From assembly GCA_038496445.1 (NCBI GenBank), contig JALMLS010000216.1:186001-250000 (forward strand): a stretch of 64,000 nucleotides of DNA, in the 5' to 3' direction. Within the stretch, counting starts at the first letter, position 1; every line of letters begins with the position of its first letter. Below the pieces are notes generated by a model. That model made no database searches, was not told the origin of the DNA, and saw only the letters and a list, made by a program, of their open reading frames with translations. Origin of the DNA: Trichosphaerium sp. ATCC 40318. Taxonomy: Eukaryota > Discosea > Flabellinia > Trichosidae. Shown here in pieces: positions 1 to 11,654 of the stretch. The position numbers and the translations under genes are program-made.

Positions 1-2998
1 CTGCCTTCATTCTTTGAGCTATTTCTTTTTTGACTTCAAGAGATAACGAAACTTGCCACTCTGACTCTGAATCATCACTGACGAACTTGTCGTATATCCT
101 TGTTGCTTCTGAGCTCATTTGATCCATACCAGAAAACTCCATTGTCTTATATACTCTTAAATCCTTATAAAACAGCAAAACCTCGTTATTGTAGATTGAC
201 TTCAAGAAATTATAAAATTTCTGATAAAGAACTTCATTCGAGAAGATTTTCTCGAAAGTTAAGTTACCCTTCTTGTCCTTAGTTTGCTTCTTTTTCAAAC
301 TCTTCTTTTCAGAATTATCTTCATCTGTTTCACATAGATGAGATAAACGTAATAACTCATCTTCGTTGTATTCAATCGTTTCGTAGCAAGAAATATTACC
401 AATGTAATCAAGTAGGCTTGTATCTTTTTTCTTTTCAATATCAACATAAGCAGCTCTTTGGAATCGCAAAATTTGACCAAACCTATTTACAAAAAACCGA
501 ATAAATAAAAAGTGTCTATGCGCAGAAAGCAAAAAAAATTTCAAAAAAAACAAACAAATCAGCTTTGAATCGCAGCGGGGTAACATACACGGTAGCCAAA
601 AGAGTCATTTTCTCCCAGTTTACAAAAGTATGAACATCTTCAACAAAGTCGTGGCTTTCTTCAATGTAAAACAAATCACCCAAGATCATACCTATTACAA
701 ACAATCATTAAGAGTCTATTATTTGACGTAGTTAGTTGGAGAAAATAGAACGAACCTTGATAAGGGATGCAAGGAGGTACCGTGTGGCTAAGAACGTCTC
801 GATAGGTGCGGAAACCATGATCTTGACTCATTAACTTACCAATGCTCGTAAAAATGGCGGTAGACTTGCTTGGTATATCCTAGACCGAGATTTAATACGC
901 ACAGTTTGTTAAGCCAGTTACAAAAAATCAAACAGAAATGCTTTGTACCTTCCAAGTCTTTTTTAGCCTTTGCACAGCGAGTTTATTAAACGCCGAATAA
1001 ATTTGCATGACGCCTAGGCCAAATATTAGTCTCACTAGTAAAAGAAAACTACTAGTCTCTTTCGTCACGAATTCTAGGCATAAAAATACGCACCATTGTA
1101 ATTTTGGAGCACTTTTAGGTGATCCATAACAGCCATAAACTTTTGAATCTTCTGTGACCGTACGCGCTTGTGTGTAGCAGTAACAATCTCCGTTGCAACC
1201 CAGTAACTCACCATATTAAACCGTTGTATAATCCTAACGGAGATTAGCAACGAGAAAACAAATCCAAAAAAAAAAATGTACTACAAACGCGTAAAATAAT
1301 TTCAATTACATTCAACAAATGGTTTTTGTCGACAACTGCACTTCCGGCAAAAAAAAAACAACCAAAAATTCTTAACTATGCGTACTTTTGTATAGGATGT
1401 ATTCCACTATGACGCTTATCTTTTGGTGCTTTATCCCACGTTTTATGATAGTAATTTGATAGATCAACAGCCTACGAATTTATAAACCAAACTCCACGAG
1501 GTTTTTCTTTTCATTCAAAAAAAATTTATACCTTGAACAATGAATGATCTATAAGCGTCATTTGAATAGCAAGAGCGATAGGATCCGCATCAAGTAGGTG
1601 AATATTCTTTGGAGGATTGGGGTGAGGTATAATCAATCGATTTGCAGCCTCCGTTTTATATTGCTTCTCGTGGTTGGTCTACAACATGAGTAAATAACCT
1701 CCAAACGTGAACAGCACGGAATACATGAAAATAATAGCCACAAATAGAAAACTTGTAAAAAAAAAAAAATACGTACCACGTATGCTTGAATAGCTTCCGC
1801 CCAATGCTTCTCAGTGTCATTTCCCTATTACAACCATTTTCAGTAACCACCAGTAACGAAAAACTTTTTTAGAGTACCTTTGTGACCAGAAACGTAAAGA
1901 AGTTCTTTAAGAGCTTATTCCACTCCTTGTGTACTCTCAAAGAAGAGTATTTTAGTTCAATCCATTTTTTAATTACATTTATCACCCTAAAAAAGAACTT
2001 GTCAATCTTTGTTTTTACAGCTTTTTTTTCTGGTTTTCAGGAAAAACCAGACAACCTTCTAAATAAAAATTCGTTTGCGCTTACCTTAGCTGAATAAATG
2101 TGCGAGATTTATCGTCTATGATACCATCACTTTGTAGAAATTTAGGAGCACGGTAGCTTTGTATGAGTTAAAGATCGTTTTAATGACGAATCTACAAAAC
2201 CAAATAAAAAGCAATAAAAACAAAAATTATATTTCCTCTCTCTTTCGGATACTGGTTAATCATCATTTTTAGGAACTTCACAGTGTCTAAAAAGTACTCG
2301 TATGATAGAAGAAACGTATTGATGTAATTCTTGTCTAAAAAAAGAGTTTAGAGCTGCAATTACGCTATTTGCAAACGAGAGGTATTAAATTTGTGAAACG
2401 TTAGGCGTGGGTTCTTGAGCACACCAGTACAAAATCACATACCTTGGTATTTCTGGTCGGCTAATTTACCAATGAGGCAGTCTATTGTAGCCAATGAAAT
2501 CACCAGTTCGTCTTTGTCTCTGTAACGCATTTGTGATGCGGCTTGCTTTTGCTTCTCTACCTCGCGTAGGAGCTTTGCTCCGTCAGCCTTAGACAGATCT
2601 GTGTCGGAGGAAGTAGACTCTCCTAAATAACTGTCTGTGTCGTTGTTCGTTTCCTCACGGAGTATTGCTGCCTTTTGCTGTAGACTGTGTTCCCATGCGT
2701 TGAGGTTTGGTTCACTCAATCTTCTTCTGGGCTTCGTTTTGGCCGTATTGCTCTCCGAATTTTGTAGGGAGCGTTGTAAATTGCTGGGCTTCTTTTTTTT
2801 GCCCTTAGAAAGCCCTTTGCGCGATTTGCTTTCTTTGAGCGGGCCTCGCTCTGTGGAGCTTTCTTTCCTTCCCTTGTGCTTCTTAGGGGACGAAACGGAG
2901 CCTGTAGCGTTTTTCATGGATGAATGCAGTTTTGTTTTACTTCCTCTTGATGTACGTGTTTGTTGTGCGGCGTCTGCTTCAGTGGTCTGTTCACTCAT
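1..2998 (-). CDS. Ras guanine-nucleotide exchange factor with C-terminal RGS domain (3' end beyond window)
   Basis: Multi-exon gene read leftwards, starting at the ATG at 2998-2996. Exon 1 (2998-2443) encodes a basic, Ser/Lys-rich, probably disordered N-terminus. The next exons carry a RasGEF_N domain (FLLSYEYFLDTVKFLKMM near 2330-2270, then VINVIKKWIELKY near 1970-1930). The catalytic RasGEF domain follows: DADPIALAIQMTLID (about 1600-1560), YRDVLSHTVPPCIPYQG (about 800-755), GDLFYIEESHDFVED and FVNWEKMTLLATV (about 690-590), and ILRFQRAAYVDIE (about 470-430). This Cdc25-type module would load Ras-family GTPases with GTP at membranes. After a short acidic/lysine linker the last exon gives LTFEKIFSNEVLYQKFYNF and the helices expected of an RGS domain, which accelerates GTP hydrolysis by G-alpha. 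The gene runs off the left edge inside the RGS domain. RasGEF assignment is firm; RGS is likely; the junction near 2235-2160 is uncertain. Confidence 0.85.
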
Positions 2999-3103
2999 TG
3001 CCTCATCGTTTTACTGTATTATTGTACAATAACAGTAACTTAACGGGTTCTGTTCAATTTGGCATTTGGACCGTACATTGTAGCATAGTAGACACTGTCG
3101 CAT

Positions 3104-6100
3104 ATGGCAACTGTCAATCTCAAAAAAGGAGGCACCGAGGTGCTAACAAGCGAAATGGCGTGGCGTCAGTTAGAAAGCCCTGATTTGTTGCTGAAAGTAG
3201 AGGAGAACAGATTTTCGTGCTTTACAGCTAAAAATTTGAAAGAGCGCCAGTTAAAGTCCCTAGTAGACGGACAATTGATGGCAGCTAGTGACGCCTTAGA
3301 GAAACTGGTTTGTTGGTTGATAATAGACAGTTGTGCTAACACAGTATAGAAAACAACCGACAAGCTATTAGACCACCCTGTAAACAACAGGTGCGTGTTT
3401 ATAAATAAATTATTTGAAACTGCAAATAAAAAACGTTTGATTCATTTACTGTTCGCGTGGATTGATGCAAATGACTAATATTAACGTAGTTTTAAAAATA
3501 TAGCCGATCTTAGCGAAAGTGCTCATGTACTCATGTTTAAGCACTACAAAATTATCTACGATGTTAATGTAGCGCGAAACAACTTACTACGAACACATCA
3601 ACAATTAGAGCACATGTTGGCACTACCAAAAAAGGTTACCTTGCCATTCTTTTACTTCATCTCACGTGGTTTTTATTTGCTTACATATTTAATGTTCAGG
3701 TAAGAGAGATAAAGAGGCTGATGAAGAGTGACATTCATTTTTTTGAAGGTTTGAAATTTTTTGGGTTTCTGAACATTGTCTTATATTAATTTCTTAGTCC
3801 ACGAAGAATTGTACAGGCTCAATCACATGAAAACGGAAATACTTAAGGAGGTAGTCATGACGCTCATTCATAAGTGGTTAACACGGTAACTAGGCCAAGA
3901 GGCTAGCTAAAGTTGCAGCTGCGGAAGAAGGAGCAACTCCAGTTTCAACCACGAATACACAAAAGCCTGAAGGAGAAGAAGATGACTTAGAAGAGCCTAA
4001 AACACCGTCTACAAAGTTGATTGATAAAATGCAAGGTCTCACTCAAATACAAGGCGTTCAAGAACTCACAGAAGCATTTGAGCATCGACTATGGACTTTA
4101 TTAAGGGACCACATGTTTTTAGCGCGTGTACGCAACTCTTGTTTGAAACGTTTATTGGCGAGTACTTGTTTCTCATTTCTCTTTTGTTAGCATCGACCTG
4201 CAGTTTTAGTAAAAGTACTACAGATCATATTCAAAGAAGATCAGCGTGCTAGAGTAGAACATATGCATCGTGTAAAAGCGAACGAACGTTCTAAAAACAG
4301 AGACAAAAACGAGGATTTTGAGTATGATTCGGTGTATCATAACAAGATGATCAATTCTCTAAAAGATGGCATAAATCAGCGCTTTGAGGACTTAATTTCA
4401 AAGTGCAGGGATAAAGATAGCGGCCTATTGAAAGTATCAAAGTGTTTAAAGCAAACTACAAAACTAATGGAAGATCTTTCTAACGTTGTAGAATATGTTG
4501 TACCCTGCTTTCCTCCTGATGTTCCTATCTTTAAAATATACTGCCAAATGTATCATAACAGACTTCACGCTCTTCTGATGCAATTCTCTAATAATGGTGT
4601 ACCCCCTAAAGATATTATTCGGTTAGGTACGTTGCCTTTCTTCTTAGGGTTCTTCTAATTTCTGCAAAGTAAAATGGATTAAAACATACTACGAGCCACA
4701 AATTCTTAGGTTAGGAGGACCTAAACCGGAGGTACTTAATTAATAACAATCCGGGTGATAGCTAATTTTATCAAGGTCCCTCTGCTTGAAGCTATACAAG
4801 AGCTTTTGGATGAGTACAGGAACCACGTTTATGAACTAATGAAGGTTAGTACCACGCCTGTTTATCATCCTTGGTTGTCTCATTCGTTTTGTAGGAATGG
4901 GTTGATAATGTTGTTGCCAAGGACGAAGAGAAAGATCCTGTGACCGAAAACTCAAAGTTCTATACTTATGCACCTCAAACTATATTCGCATTTGTCAACC
5001 AGCAAATTGAGGTAGTCCAAGAAACTGAAGAGGACGAGGTACTAAAGAATTATTTACCCTTTTTTTTATTATTATCACGTTCGTTCGTAAGGCTTATCAC
5101 GATATTCTAGTTGCTGTATTTACTCATCGGTACTATATGTAGTATCTTGATATACTACCAAGGATGTATGATTACAAAGATAAATGAAGAAAGAGAACCA
5201 CCTCAAGAAAAATTATCTCTAGGGTATCTTATCGCTTTGGTTAATAACCATGATAAATGTTACGAGTACGTTTATCATTCTGAAATTAGTCACGTGATAA
5301 AACCGTTTTTTTAACATTATTTTTAAAGTTACATTGTTCAATTGAAAGCGAATAAACTCGCTCAGTTATCTGATAAGTACACAACTGAAGAAATACTTGA
5401 AGCATTCGAAGAGTGTCAGAATGGTAAAAGTTATTGTTTGATTTTTCTTTTCTAAAGGATTCTGTTTAGGTTTTCAGATAGTTATCAAAGAAGCAAGAAA
5501 GGAGCTTGTTAATGTTATTTTCTCTGATTTAGTCGAAGAAATGGATTCTTTCTTTGTTGATGCATACTATGAAACTCCTGTTCTTGAAAATGTTTTAACT
5601 ACTTTGGATGATTATTTCGGCGATATTCAGGCATATTTGATTGCAAGCTACTTTAAAAAATTAAAGGCTGAGTGTCTTGAAGTACGTACCACAAAGTAGC
5701 ACGATATTCTTTTTGCTATGTACTCACTTTTTATCCAGTACATTGTTATACAGATGGTTGCTTGCTTCATCAACGGAAAAGTCAGGTATACCCATTTACC
5801 GTTCCGGTATTTTTGCTAAGGAATATTCTAGTTTCCGAGATACAACGTTAAATAAACTAGAAAGCGATTGTCAAGCCTTGACAGAATGGTTCCAACAAAG
5901 AAAGCTTGGTAAAAAGTTTCTGGGAAGGGTTGTTGGTGTATTACTCGCCATCAAGCGTTTCCTTACATGCACTGCTGATAAACTTGCAAAGAGCTACAAA
6001 GATATGGTACTGGTTATCACGTGATTTTTTTTATTTAAGTTGCTTAGGTTCGTGTTTATCCTGATTTCACTGTGGCTATGTTAGAAGCTTTGATTTCTAG

Positions 6101-6415
6101 GAGAATTGATCTTAAAACAGATGCTAAAGGCCTTAGAGCTGTACGTTGTTGACAAATAGTGGCTTCGTTCTTTTGTGATTTTTGATCATGTTGATGGGTT
6201 TTTTTCCTTGCTGCTTGCTTGGCTGATTGGTTTTTTAGATATTTGACGAAGCAGAGCATTATCAAGTAGCAAAGCCTACTAGTACCATATTCACAAAAGC
6301 AGCAAAGTTTCAAAAAACCGTTGAAATGCGTACACGAGCTTACACAGCCCTTAAAAAAGGATTCCAACAAGTTGTCAATAGTGGTACTAATGTATTAGCT
6401 ACTGCTGGTACGTAA
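3104..6415 (+). CDS. SEC6: Exocyst complex subunit Sec6 (EXOC3)
   Basis: About 17 exons give a protein of roughly 750-800 residues, the usual size for Sec6. The start MATVNLKKGG follows a 105-bp divergent promoter shared with the RasGEF gene. Recognisable Sec6 stretches are LLRTHQQLEHMLALPKK with VREIKRLMKSD (3550-3750), VVEYVVPCFPPDVPIFKIY (4490-4550), WIKTYYEP (about 4675), FYTYAPQTIFAFVNQQIE (4960-5010) and a long helical C-terminus (FVDAYYETPVLENVLTTL, 5550-5600). Sec6 is a core rod-like subunit of the exocyst, which tethers secretory vesicles to the plasma membrane. Introns are short with GTACGT-type donors. I end the gene at the TAA at 6413-6415; an alternative donor at 6408 spliced to 6643 would replace the last codons. 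The tail after about 6240 is poorly conserved, so the end is less sure. Confidence 0.85.
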
Positions 6416-7032
6416 CGGTAGTTTAAAAAATCCCAAGCAACCCTTGGTATGAGAATGAATCGTAATGCAATACTAGGTGTGAGTGAGGTCCCAGATGCTT
6501 GAGATGTCATTTTCTTTGTAATAAAAAATGTTGTATTTAAATCGTAGGGTAGATTAGTAAGCACGATACAACTCGCTTTCGCTTTCCTAGGTTCATTGCG
6601 TGACTAGTCACCAGTGATTCAAAGAATGCTTCTTGTTTTTAGACGAAGAAAAAGTGTATGCTTATTTATCAATCATTTGTTTACACAACAAGTATGCGAT
6701 AAGTTTAAGACTGACGTTGAGTTTTATCAAAAGCGAATTCTGCAAGGCCTTTTCAACACATAGTAAAAGTTTGGGAGTTATTCAATGAGTGTGGTGAGCT
6801 TAAAACTGTCAAACGTTTGAGGGTTTTTTCAGAGGCGAATTCCACCAAGCCTTTTTGCTCTTGCGGACAAAGGTGAATTGATTTTTCCATTAGCAATGTG
6901 ATTTACAAGTATTGTTTCATTATTTTAGATTATATTACACTAAGCACCCTCTCCTATTACCCACACAGCTCAATCAACTATCAACATTAACTGTATGACA
7001 CTTTCATCTTGTTTTACACTCATTGTTCGTAG
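6416..7032 (+). other. Intergenic region with probable 5'UTR exon and UTR intron
   Basis: No convincing gene. At 6930-6993 a pyrimidine/CA-rich stretch follows TTATTTTAG and ends at GTATGA; the next AG (ending 7033) sits directly before the ATG of the next gene, which looks like a 5'UTR exon and intron. The region 6643-6790 has an open frame (DEEKVYAYLSIICLHNK) that could be an alternative last exon of SEC6. Confidence 0.35.
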
Positions 7033-7988
7033 ATGGCTAACGAACTACAAATCACGTATCATGCGATGCTCAAACAAGCATTACCAAAAGCAGTAGAAGA
7101 TTTCCTGTCATCTATCGCTTCTGAAAATACTTCAACAGAATCAGTCGATTTCGTTAACTACTATGTGTCCCTACAAATCGAGCAAGTGAAAGATGGATGT
7201 ATCTCAACTACTAGGGACATTTTTACTACTATTCCAGAATTCGAGCCTCTACCAGGTAGAGCAGTAGGTCTTACTCCTTGTCAAAGTTCTATCGTGAATT
7301 TTGGTATATCGACATTCGGTACGCATCATTTAAGCACGTGATTGACCCTACGACCTTTTTTTTCAGGTTGTCGTTTTTTGAAATCAAATTTTCTTTCGAA
7401 CAGTTTACAAAATCAAGCGCCGCAATGGTATTGTAGCCTATTCTTTTGGTCGAAACAGCTCAAGACTTTTCGTAATAAATGGAATACGGTTTTTTTTTGT
7501 CACGTGTTTTTTTCTCAGTTTTTTTTTTCAGGTTTGTTCTTTGGTATGCTTGGTATTCGTACTTCAGTTGCTGAAAAAGCTTCCCGTAAATTAATGCAAG
7601 ATATGGGCGTAAAAACTTTGAATGGATTAGAGAGATCCATTAAAGCCATTCAAGATGCATCAGGAAACGTATCCAAAGCTAAAGCTGTTATCGCTTTTCT
7701 TGGTAAAGTCAAGACTGCTCTTGGTCTAAAGGCTATTTGGGGAGCAATAAAGTCCAGTATGAAGTGGTACGTCAAAGAAAGAATGAGAAAACAAGTACCT
7801 TTTCTCCTGTTTTAACTTGGATTTTTTTAAGGTATGACTGGGTTACTTCTGGTGTTGCCATCATCGCTCAATTGACAGCTTTCTTTGCTACTGACGGCGC
7901 TGCTTTTGTTGGAGAAATCGTGTTGGTTATGATTACTGCTGTTGGTTGGGCACGCGCTCTTGCTGCTGTAACACACGATTGTCACTAA
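7033..7988 (+). CDS. Unrecognised alpha-helical protein with hydrophobic C-terminal half
   Basis: ATG at 7033 lies right after a probable UTR acceptor. Exon 1 runs to about 7318 (MANELQITYHAMLKQALPK...). A long intron region (about 7319-7531) is followed by an exon opening GLFFGMLGIRTSVAEKASRK and a last exon YDWVTSGVAIIAQLTAFFAT from about 7834. The predicted protein has about 230 residues: an acidic/helical N-terminus, an amphipathic middle with repeated Ala/Lys/Ile, and a final 50 residues hydrophobic enough for one or two membrane helices, ending in HDCH. I do not recognise the family. The pattern (amphipathic helices, then W..I...MKWYDW and small hydrophobic helices) would fit a small membrane-interacting protein, but this is only an impression. 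Splice junctions preserve frame at both joins. Confidence 0.6.
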
Positions 7989-8597
7989 TTTGCATTGATT
8001 CATTCTTCATCTGCATTATATCCCGTATAACACTTCCTCAATTCTTACAATAAATTCTACTTACTAGTACTTAAAACTCGTGCAAAGGCAATCAAAATAC
8101 GTTCTAATACAATCTTTTCGGAACCTGTACATATCACGTGATACTCTTGTTTACCTCAGTAAAGAATATAAATTTCGCTCATTAACTTATGTTTCTGACT
8201 AGCTATAATACATCAGGTACCAACACTTATTGAAAAGTAGTACAAGATGTAGCTAGTCGCAAAATTGAGTAGGTTTACAAACCATTTGGGAAATTCCACT
8301 TACAGACTATTTTATGTATTGTTTGAAAAGATCCTACATGATACCATTGTATAAAACGGGTTACAATATGTATAAATAGAGCGACCTGAACCGCCAGAAT
8401 TGTCTTTTTGGAAAGCGGAGTTAAAAGTAGTTTGTTTGGATTTCATCTGTAAACGGAATGAAGCGTTAAAATTACACTACTACGTGCTAGTATTGTCGCT
8501 ATGTAGTAACCGAGTAGTTTGTAAAAACAATCTAAAAAAAACCCTGGCAGAAAACCCTGATACGTGTTCGCCCCAGTAACCTGTAACTAGCGCAATT
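7989..8597 (+). other. Intergenic/promoter region of LIM gene
   Basis: No gene seen in 600 bp. It holds TCACGTGA at 8134-8141 and a TATA-like TATAAATA at 8371-8378, about 225 nt upstream of the LIM-protein ATG, which could be its core promoter. Confidence 0.3.
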
Positions 8598-10113
8598 ATG
8601 ACCACAAAAGTATGTTTCATCTGCAACCGCGATATCGAACCTGGCACGAAATACAAGACTACTAATACACAAAACTTCCACAGAGAGTGCTTCAAGTACG
8701 TCATAAACACTATAGCACGCTCCATGATCTCTAACGGTCTTTTAGATGTGCACAATGCTCAAAGCAGCTCGAGTACGAATACTGTACATCTGAAGGCAAT
8801 TTCTTCTGCTCTGTATGCTATGATAACAAATTCGCTCCAAAAGTAAGCAAAAAGCGTTAATTTCATTTTTCTAATCAATGTTGTAGTGCGCAAAGTGCAA
8901 CCAGCCAATTACTGAGGAACACGTACAATACAGAGGCACTCGATTCCATAACCACTGCTTCTCTTGTCTCAACTGTAACGTACGACATCTAGACCTCACA
9001 CAAACGTTGCCAATCCCATTATTAAAACGCGTTTTAGAGAACTTTGGACATTGATAATTTCTTCCGCGTTGAAGAACGCGGTCCATACTGCGAACCTTGC
9101 GCTGACAGATTAATAGCAGGTACACTCTAAACCCCTCCCTCTATCTCTAAATCTTTTTTTTTTTTTTCGCCTGTCAAGTTCACAACAAAACCGTCTTTAA
9201 TGAACAAAATGACGCGGAATAATACGCTAGGAAGCTGTAATTTTTTTTTCCTTTGCCTTTTGGGCGTTTTTTTGAGCCAAAACCTGCCGTTATTCGCTTT
9301 GTCTTTAACGCTTTTGCTTTATCTCTGAACCGTTAATTTACTTGTGTATAGGCGGTAGCGGTGGAAATCAACCACCTCCACCTCGAGAATATGCTCCTGA
9401 CCCTGTCATTGCTGAAACAACTGTTACAACCGCTGATGTTGAGAGTGCTTCTGATACTTCAAGCGAAAATATAATTGATGAGGTACGTATTATTTATACG
9501 TGTTCTGTTGTTGTCGTTCTTTTAGAACAAAAATTTTGCCAGAGGGTAGTTGCTGGCGTCTACCAAAAACCGGAAAACTATTTTTGTTTTTTTTCTATTT
9601 TGAAGAATGTTTTTTTTTGGCTTCTAAATGTTCCTTAGGTCACTGAGAAGCTTGGAGAGTTAGAGACTGACTTTCAGGGTATGTATAATATTTATTGTCA
9701 TACTATCCAGCCTATTTTAAAGGGCACTCGGAGAGTTTCTTTAGAAATATTTGAGTTTTTGTTTTGAATTATTGGTTTTTCTATTTCTGAAAAAACTTGG
9801 TTCTGTTGTTATAATCGCCTTTCTTACATTCTTGAAGCTGATGAGGACTACGGCATTTCAGCAGACGCGGACTTTGATGTTGACGCTGAATTTGGCGTTT
9901 CAGCAAATGTAGGGGTATCTGTAGGTGATGGATCATCATCTGATGATGAACTCAAAGAAGCAGATGCCGTCAATGTAAGTTTTTTTCTTTCGCGTCAGAG
10001 ACATGACGCTATGTTGCTTTTTTTTTCTTTTCAACTTTTCAGTAATTTGTGCTCACGTGTATTTGTTATTTTAGGCAGAATTGGATGATCTTTTGGAGGA
10101 CTTGGACTTTTAA
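8598..10113 (+). CDS. Two-LIM-domain protein with acidic tail and LD-like motif
   Basis: Seven or so exons. LIM domain 1 starts at once: CFICNRDIEPG, FHRECFKC, then CSKQLEYEYC and FFCSVCYD. LIM domain 2 is CAKCNQPITEEHV, FHNHCFSCLNC, RTLDIDNFFRVE and GPYCEPCADRL. All eight zinc ligands of each LIM module appear present. LIM domains are zinc-bound protein-interaction modules typical of cytoskeletal and adhesion adaptors. The remainder (exons from 9352, 9638, 9840, 10076) is Gly/Pro-rich, then acidic, with the segment DADFDVDAEFGVSANVGV. The last residues are ELDDLLEDLDF, which match the LDxxLLxxL-type LD motif known from paxillin. Stop TAA at 10111-10113. Order (LIM first, LD last) is the reverse of paxillin. 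A CACGTG lies in the last intron at 10054. Confidence 0.85.
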
Positions 10114-10185
10114 TAACTACCCCATATTGTACGCACAAGAAAATAAATACAAAAAGAAAAAAACATACAAACAATACACCCTTGC

Positions 10186-10596
10186 TTACCAATTAGTTGC
10201 CGCTCTACTTTCGTTTTGTTTTTTCGAACAAGAAACAGTTTTCGCACTACGTAAACTTTCATCTTCAGGTTTTTCACGTAACTTTACAGTTTTGCCCGCA
10301 AAATCGCGTGTGTTGAGTTTTTCAGACATTTTGCTGGCCATTGACGCTAGGGTGATATATGGTCGTTTGTTTGGACCACTTTGTTGCGCTAGCACTTCTT
10401 TTGTCGTCATTTTAGTGCAATACAACTTCGAATGCAAAAATACATCTAATGGCACTTTACATTTTAACGGAATACTACTTGTCATAATACAAAGATGCAC
10501 TAAATTGTAGATAACTTCCTTTGTGCCACTATGGTGGATTGACTCAACAGTGTCGATCCAGTCTTTGAGCAACTGCAATGCTGTTTTATGCAACAT
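10186..10596 (-). CDS. Hypothetical protein, uncertain
   Basis: Single open frame of 136 codons from ATG 10596, convergent with the LIM gene and divergent from the La gene. The second half (SMASKMSEKLNTRDFAGKTV then KLREKPEDESLRS) faintly recalls the little-finger region of Y-family DNA polymerases, but no catalytic palm motifs are present, so I do not assign that function. Base composition is a little less AT-rich than surrounding non-coding DNA. It could be a small real gene, the last exon of a larger one, or chance. Confidence 0.35.
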   Translation of the reverse strand: MLHKTALQLLKDWIDTVESIHHSGTKEVIYNLVHLCIMTSSIPLKCKVPLDVFLHSKLYCTKMTTKEVLAQQSGPNKRPYITLASMASKMSEKLNTRDFAGKTVKLREKPEDESLRSAKTVSCSKKQNESRAATNW

Positions 10597-10886
10597 TCAA
10601 AGTCAGCACTTTTTGTAATAAGGTCAGCATGCCACGTATCAAACTGTAAATATCTGATGGCTTTCTACGAAATCTACAACATTATTCGACATTAAACTTG
10701 CCTTCGCACCCTCTTGTCATGAAGCAGCACTATGTGCTCTGTTGAATGTAAAGGCTATCAAAATTACCAGAATCGCTTCAGTGAAATTAGCAACAGGATT
10801 ATACAGTGAAAAGCGAATTTGCAGTGCAAAAGATTATTGCTTAACGGGCTCTAACTTACCTATTATTTTACAAGAACTACCTGACC

Positions 10887-11654
10887 ATGAAACGTACACG
10901 TTCAGAATGTTATCAAACGCAATTCGACTGCCAACAGTCGAGATCAAATCTTTTCGCGAAACGTTTTAAGAACAATGGGTCAGTAAACGAACAGCTGGTA
11001 CTACCGTTGAACCTACTGTGCCAAGCACACACTGCGAGTCCAAACAAGCGAAAAATTGGTAACTTGTCATACTCTACTCAATCTACGAAAAGACCTCGTA
11101 CGCAATACGACGTTATGTCTGTTTCAACAAATGAGCCTGAGGGTATTGTAAAGTTCCAAATCCTAAAACAAATCGAACATCATTTCTCGCCTGCAAATTT
11201 CTACAACAGCGACTTTATGCAACGTATTTTTGCTCAGTGGCATAACTGGTTCCCAATCGACCTATTATTAAACTTTCGAAAGCTAAAAGGACTACTGAGA
11301 GAGTTAAACACATGCAGTATTGCTCTCATACGAGAAGTAGTCAAGATGTCAACGGTTATCGAAATGAACAATGAGGAGACATGTATCCGACCAAGAGACG
11401 ACATAACGACATCTAGACAACGTCTAACAACCTTTTCAGTCCATTTTTGGGTAAATTGCCCTCACGGTCAAGTACCGACGATTGAGCAACTGATGGATTA
11501 CTTTGGTTGCTCAGGACTTGTTGTTCGTATTAAAGTCTCTCGTCACAAGTCAGGGTACATGGCGAGAATTGAGTATAATAGTAGAGCTTCTGCTGTCAAC
11601 GCAGTTAAGCGTGGCCATAGGGATGGCAAAGTATTTTTAAATGTAGTACAGTAG
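10887..11654 (+). CDS. La-motif RNA-binding protein (La/LARP-like)
   Basis: Intron-less 255-residue ORF, unusual in this window. After a basic N-terminus of about 85 residues with KRKIGNLSY and KRPRTQYD (possible nuclear signals) comes a La-type winged helix: ILKQIEHHFSPANFYNSDFM (residues about 94-113) followed by WFPIDLLLNFRKLKGL and VVKMSTVIEMNNEETCIRP. The last 80 residues (FSVHFWVNCPHGQVPTIEQL ... GYMARIEYNSRASAVNAV) look like a divergent RRM. La-motif proteins bind the 3' oligo-U of Pol III transcripts or act on mRNA. The aromatic residue normally conserved in the LAM pocket is partly kept (HHF). AATAAA motifs follow the stop. Orthology to La, LARP7 or another LARP is not decided. Confidence 0.75.
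   Translation: MKRTRSECYQTQFDCQQSRSNLFAKRFKNNGSVNEQLVLPLNLLCQAHTASPNKRKIGNLSYSTQSTKRPRTQYDVMSVSTNEPEGIVKFQILKQIEHHFSPANFYNSDFMQRIFAQWHNWFPIDLLLNFRKLKGLLRELNTCSIALIREVVKMSTVIEMNNEETCIRPRDDITTSRQRLTTFSVHFWVNCPHGQVPTIEQLMDYFGCSGLVVRIKVSRHKSGYMARIEYNSRASAVNAVKRGHRDGKVFLNVVQ

Noticed and set aside
2637-3032. Plus-strand open frame of 131 codons
   Set aside because: Antisense to the first exon of the RasGEF gene, which has a real start, splice sites and low-complexity basic composition; the mirror frame is a shadow.
5291-7506. Idea that CACGTG marks promoters of clustered genes
   Set aside because: Most copies sit within introns of unrelated genes, so a simple promoter explanation does not fit; kept as an intronic enrichment instead.
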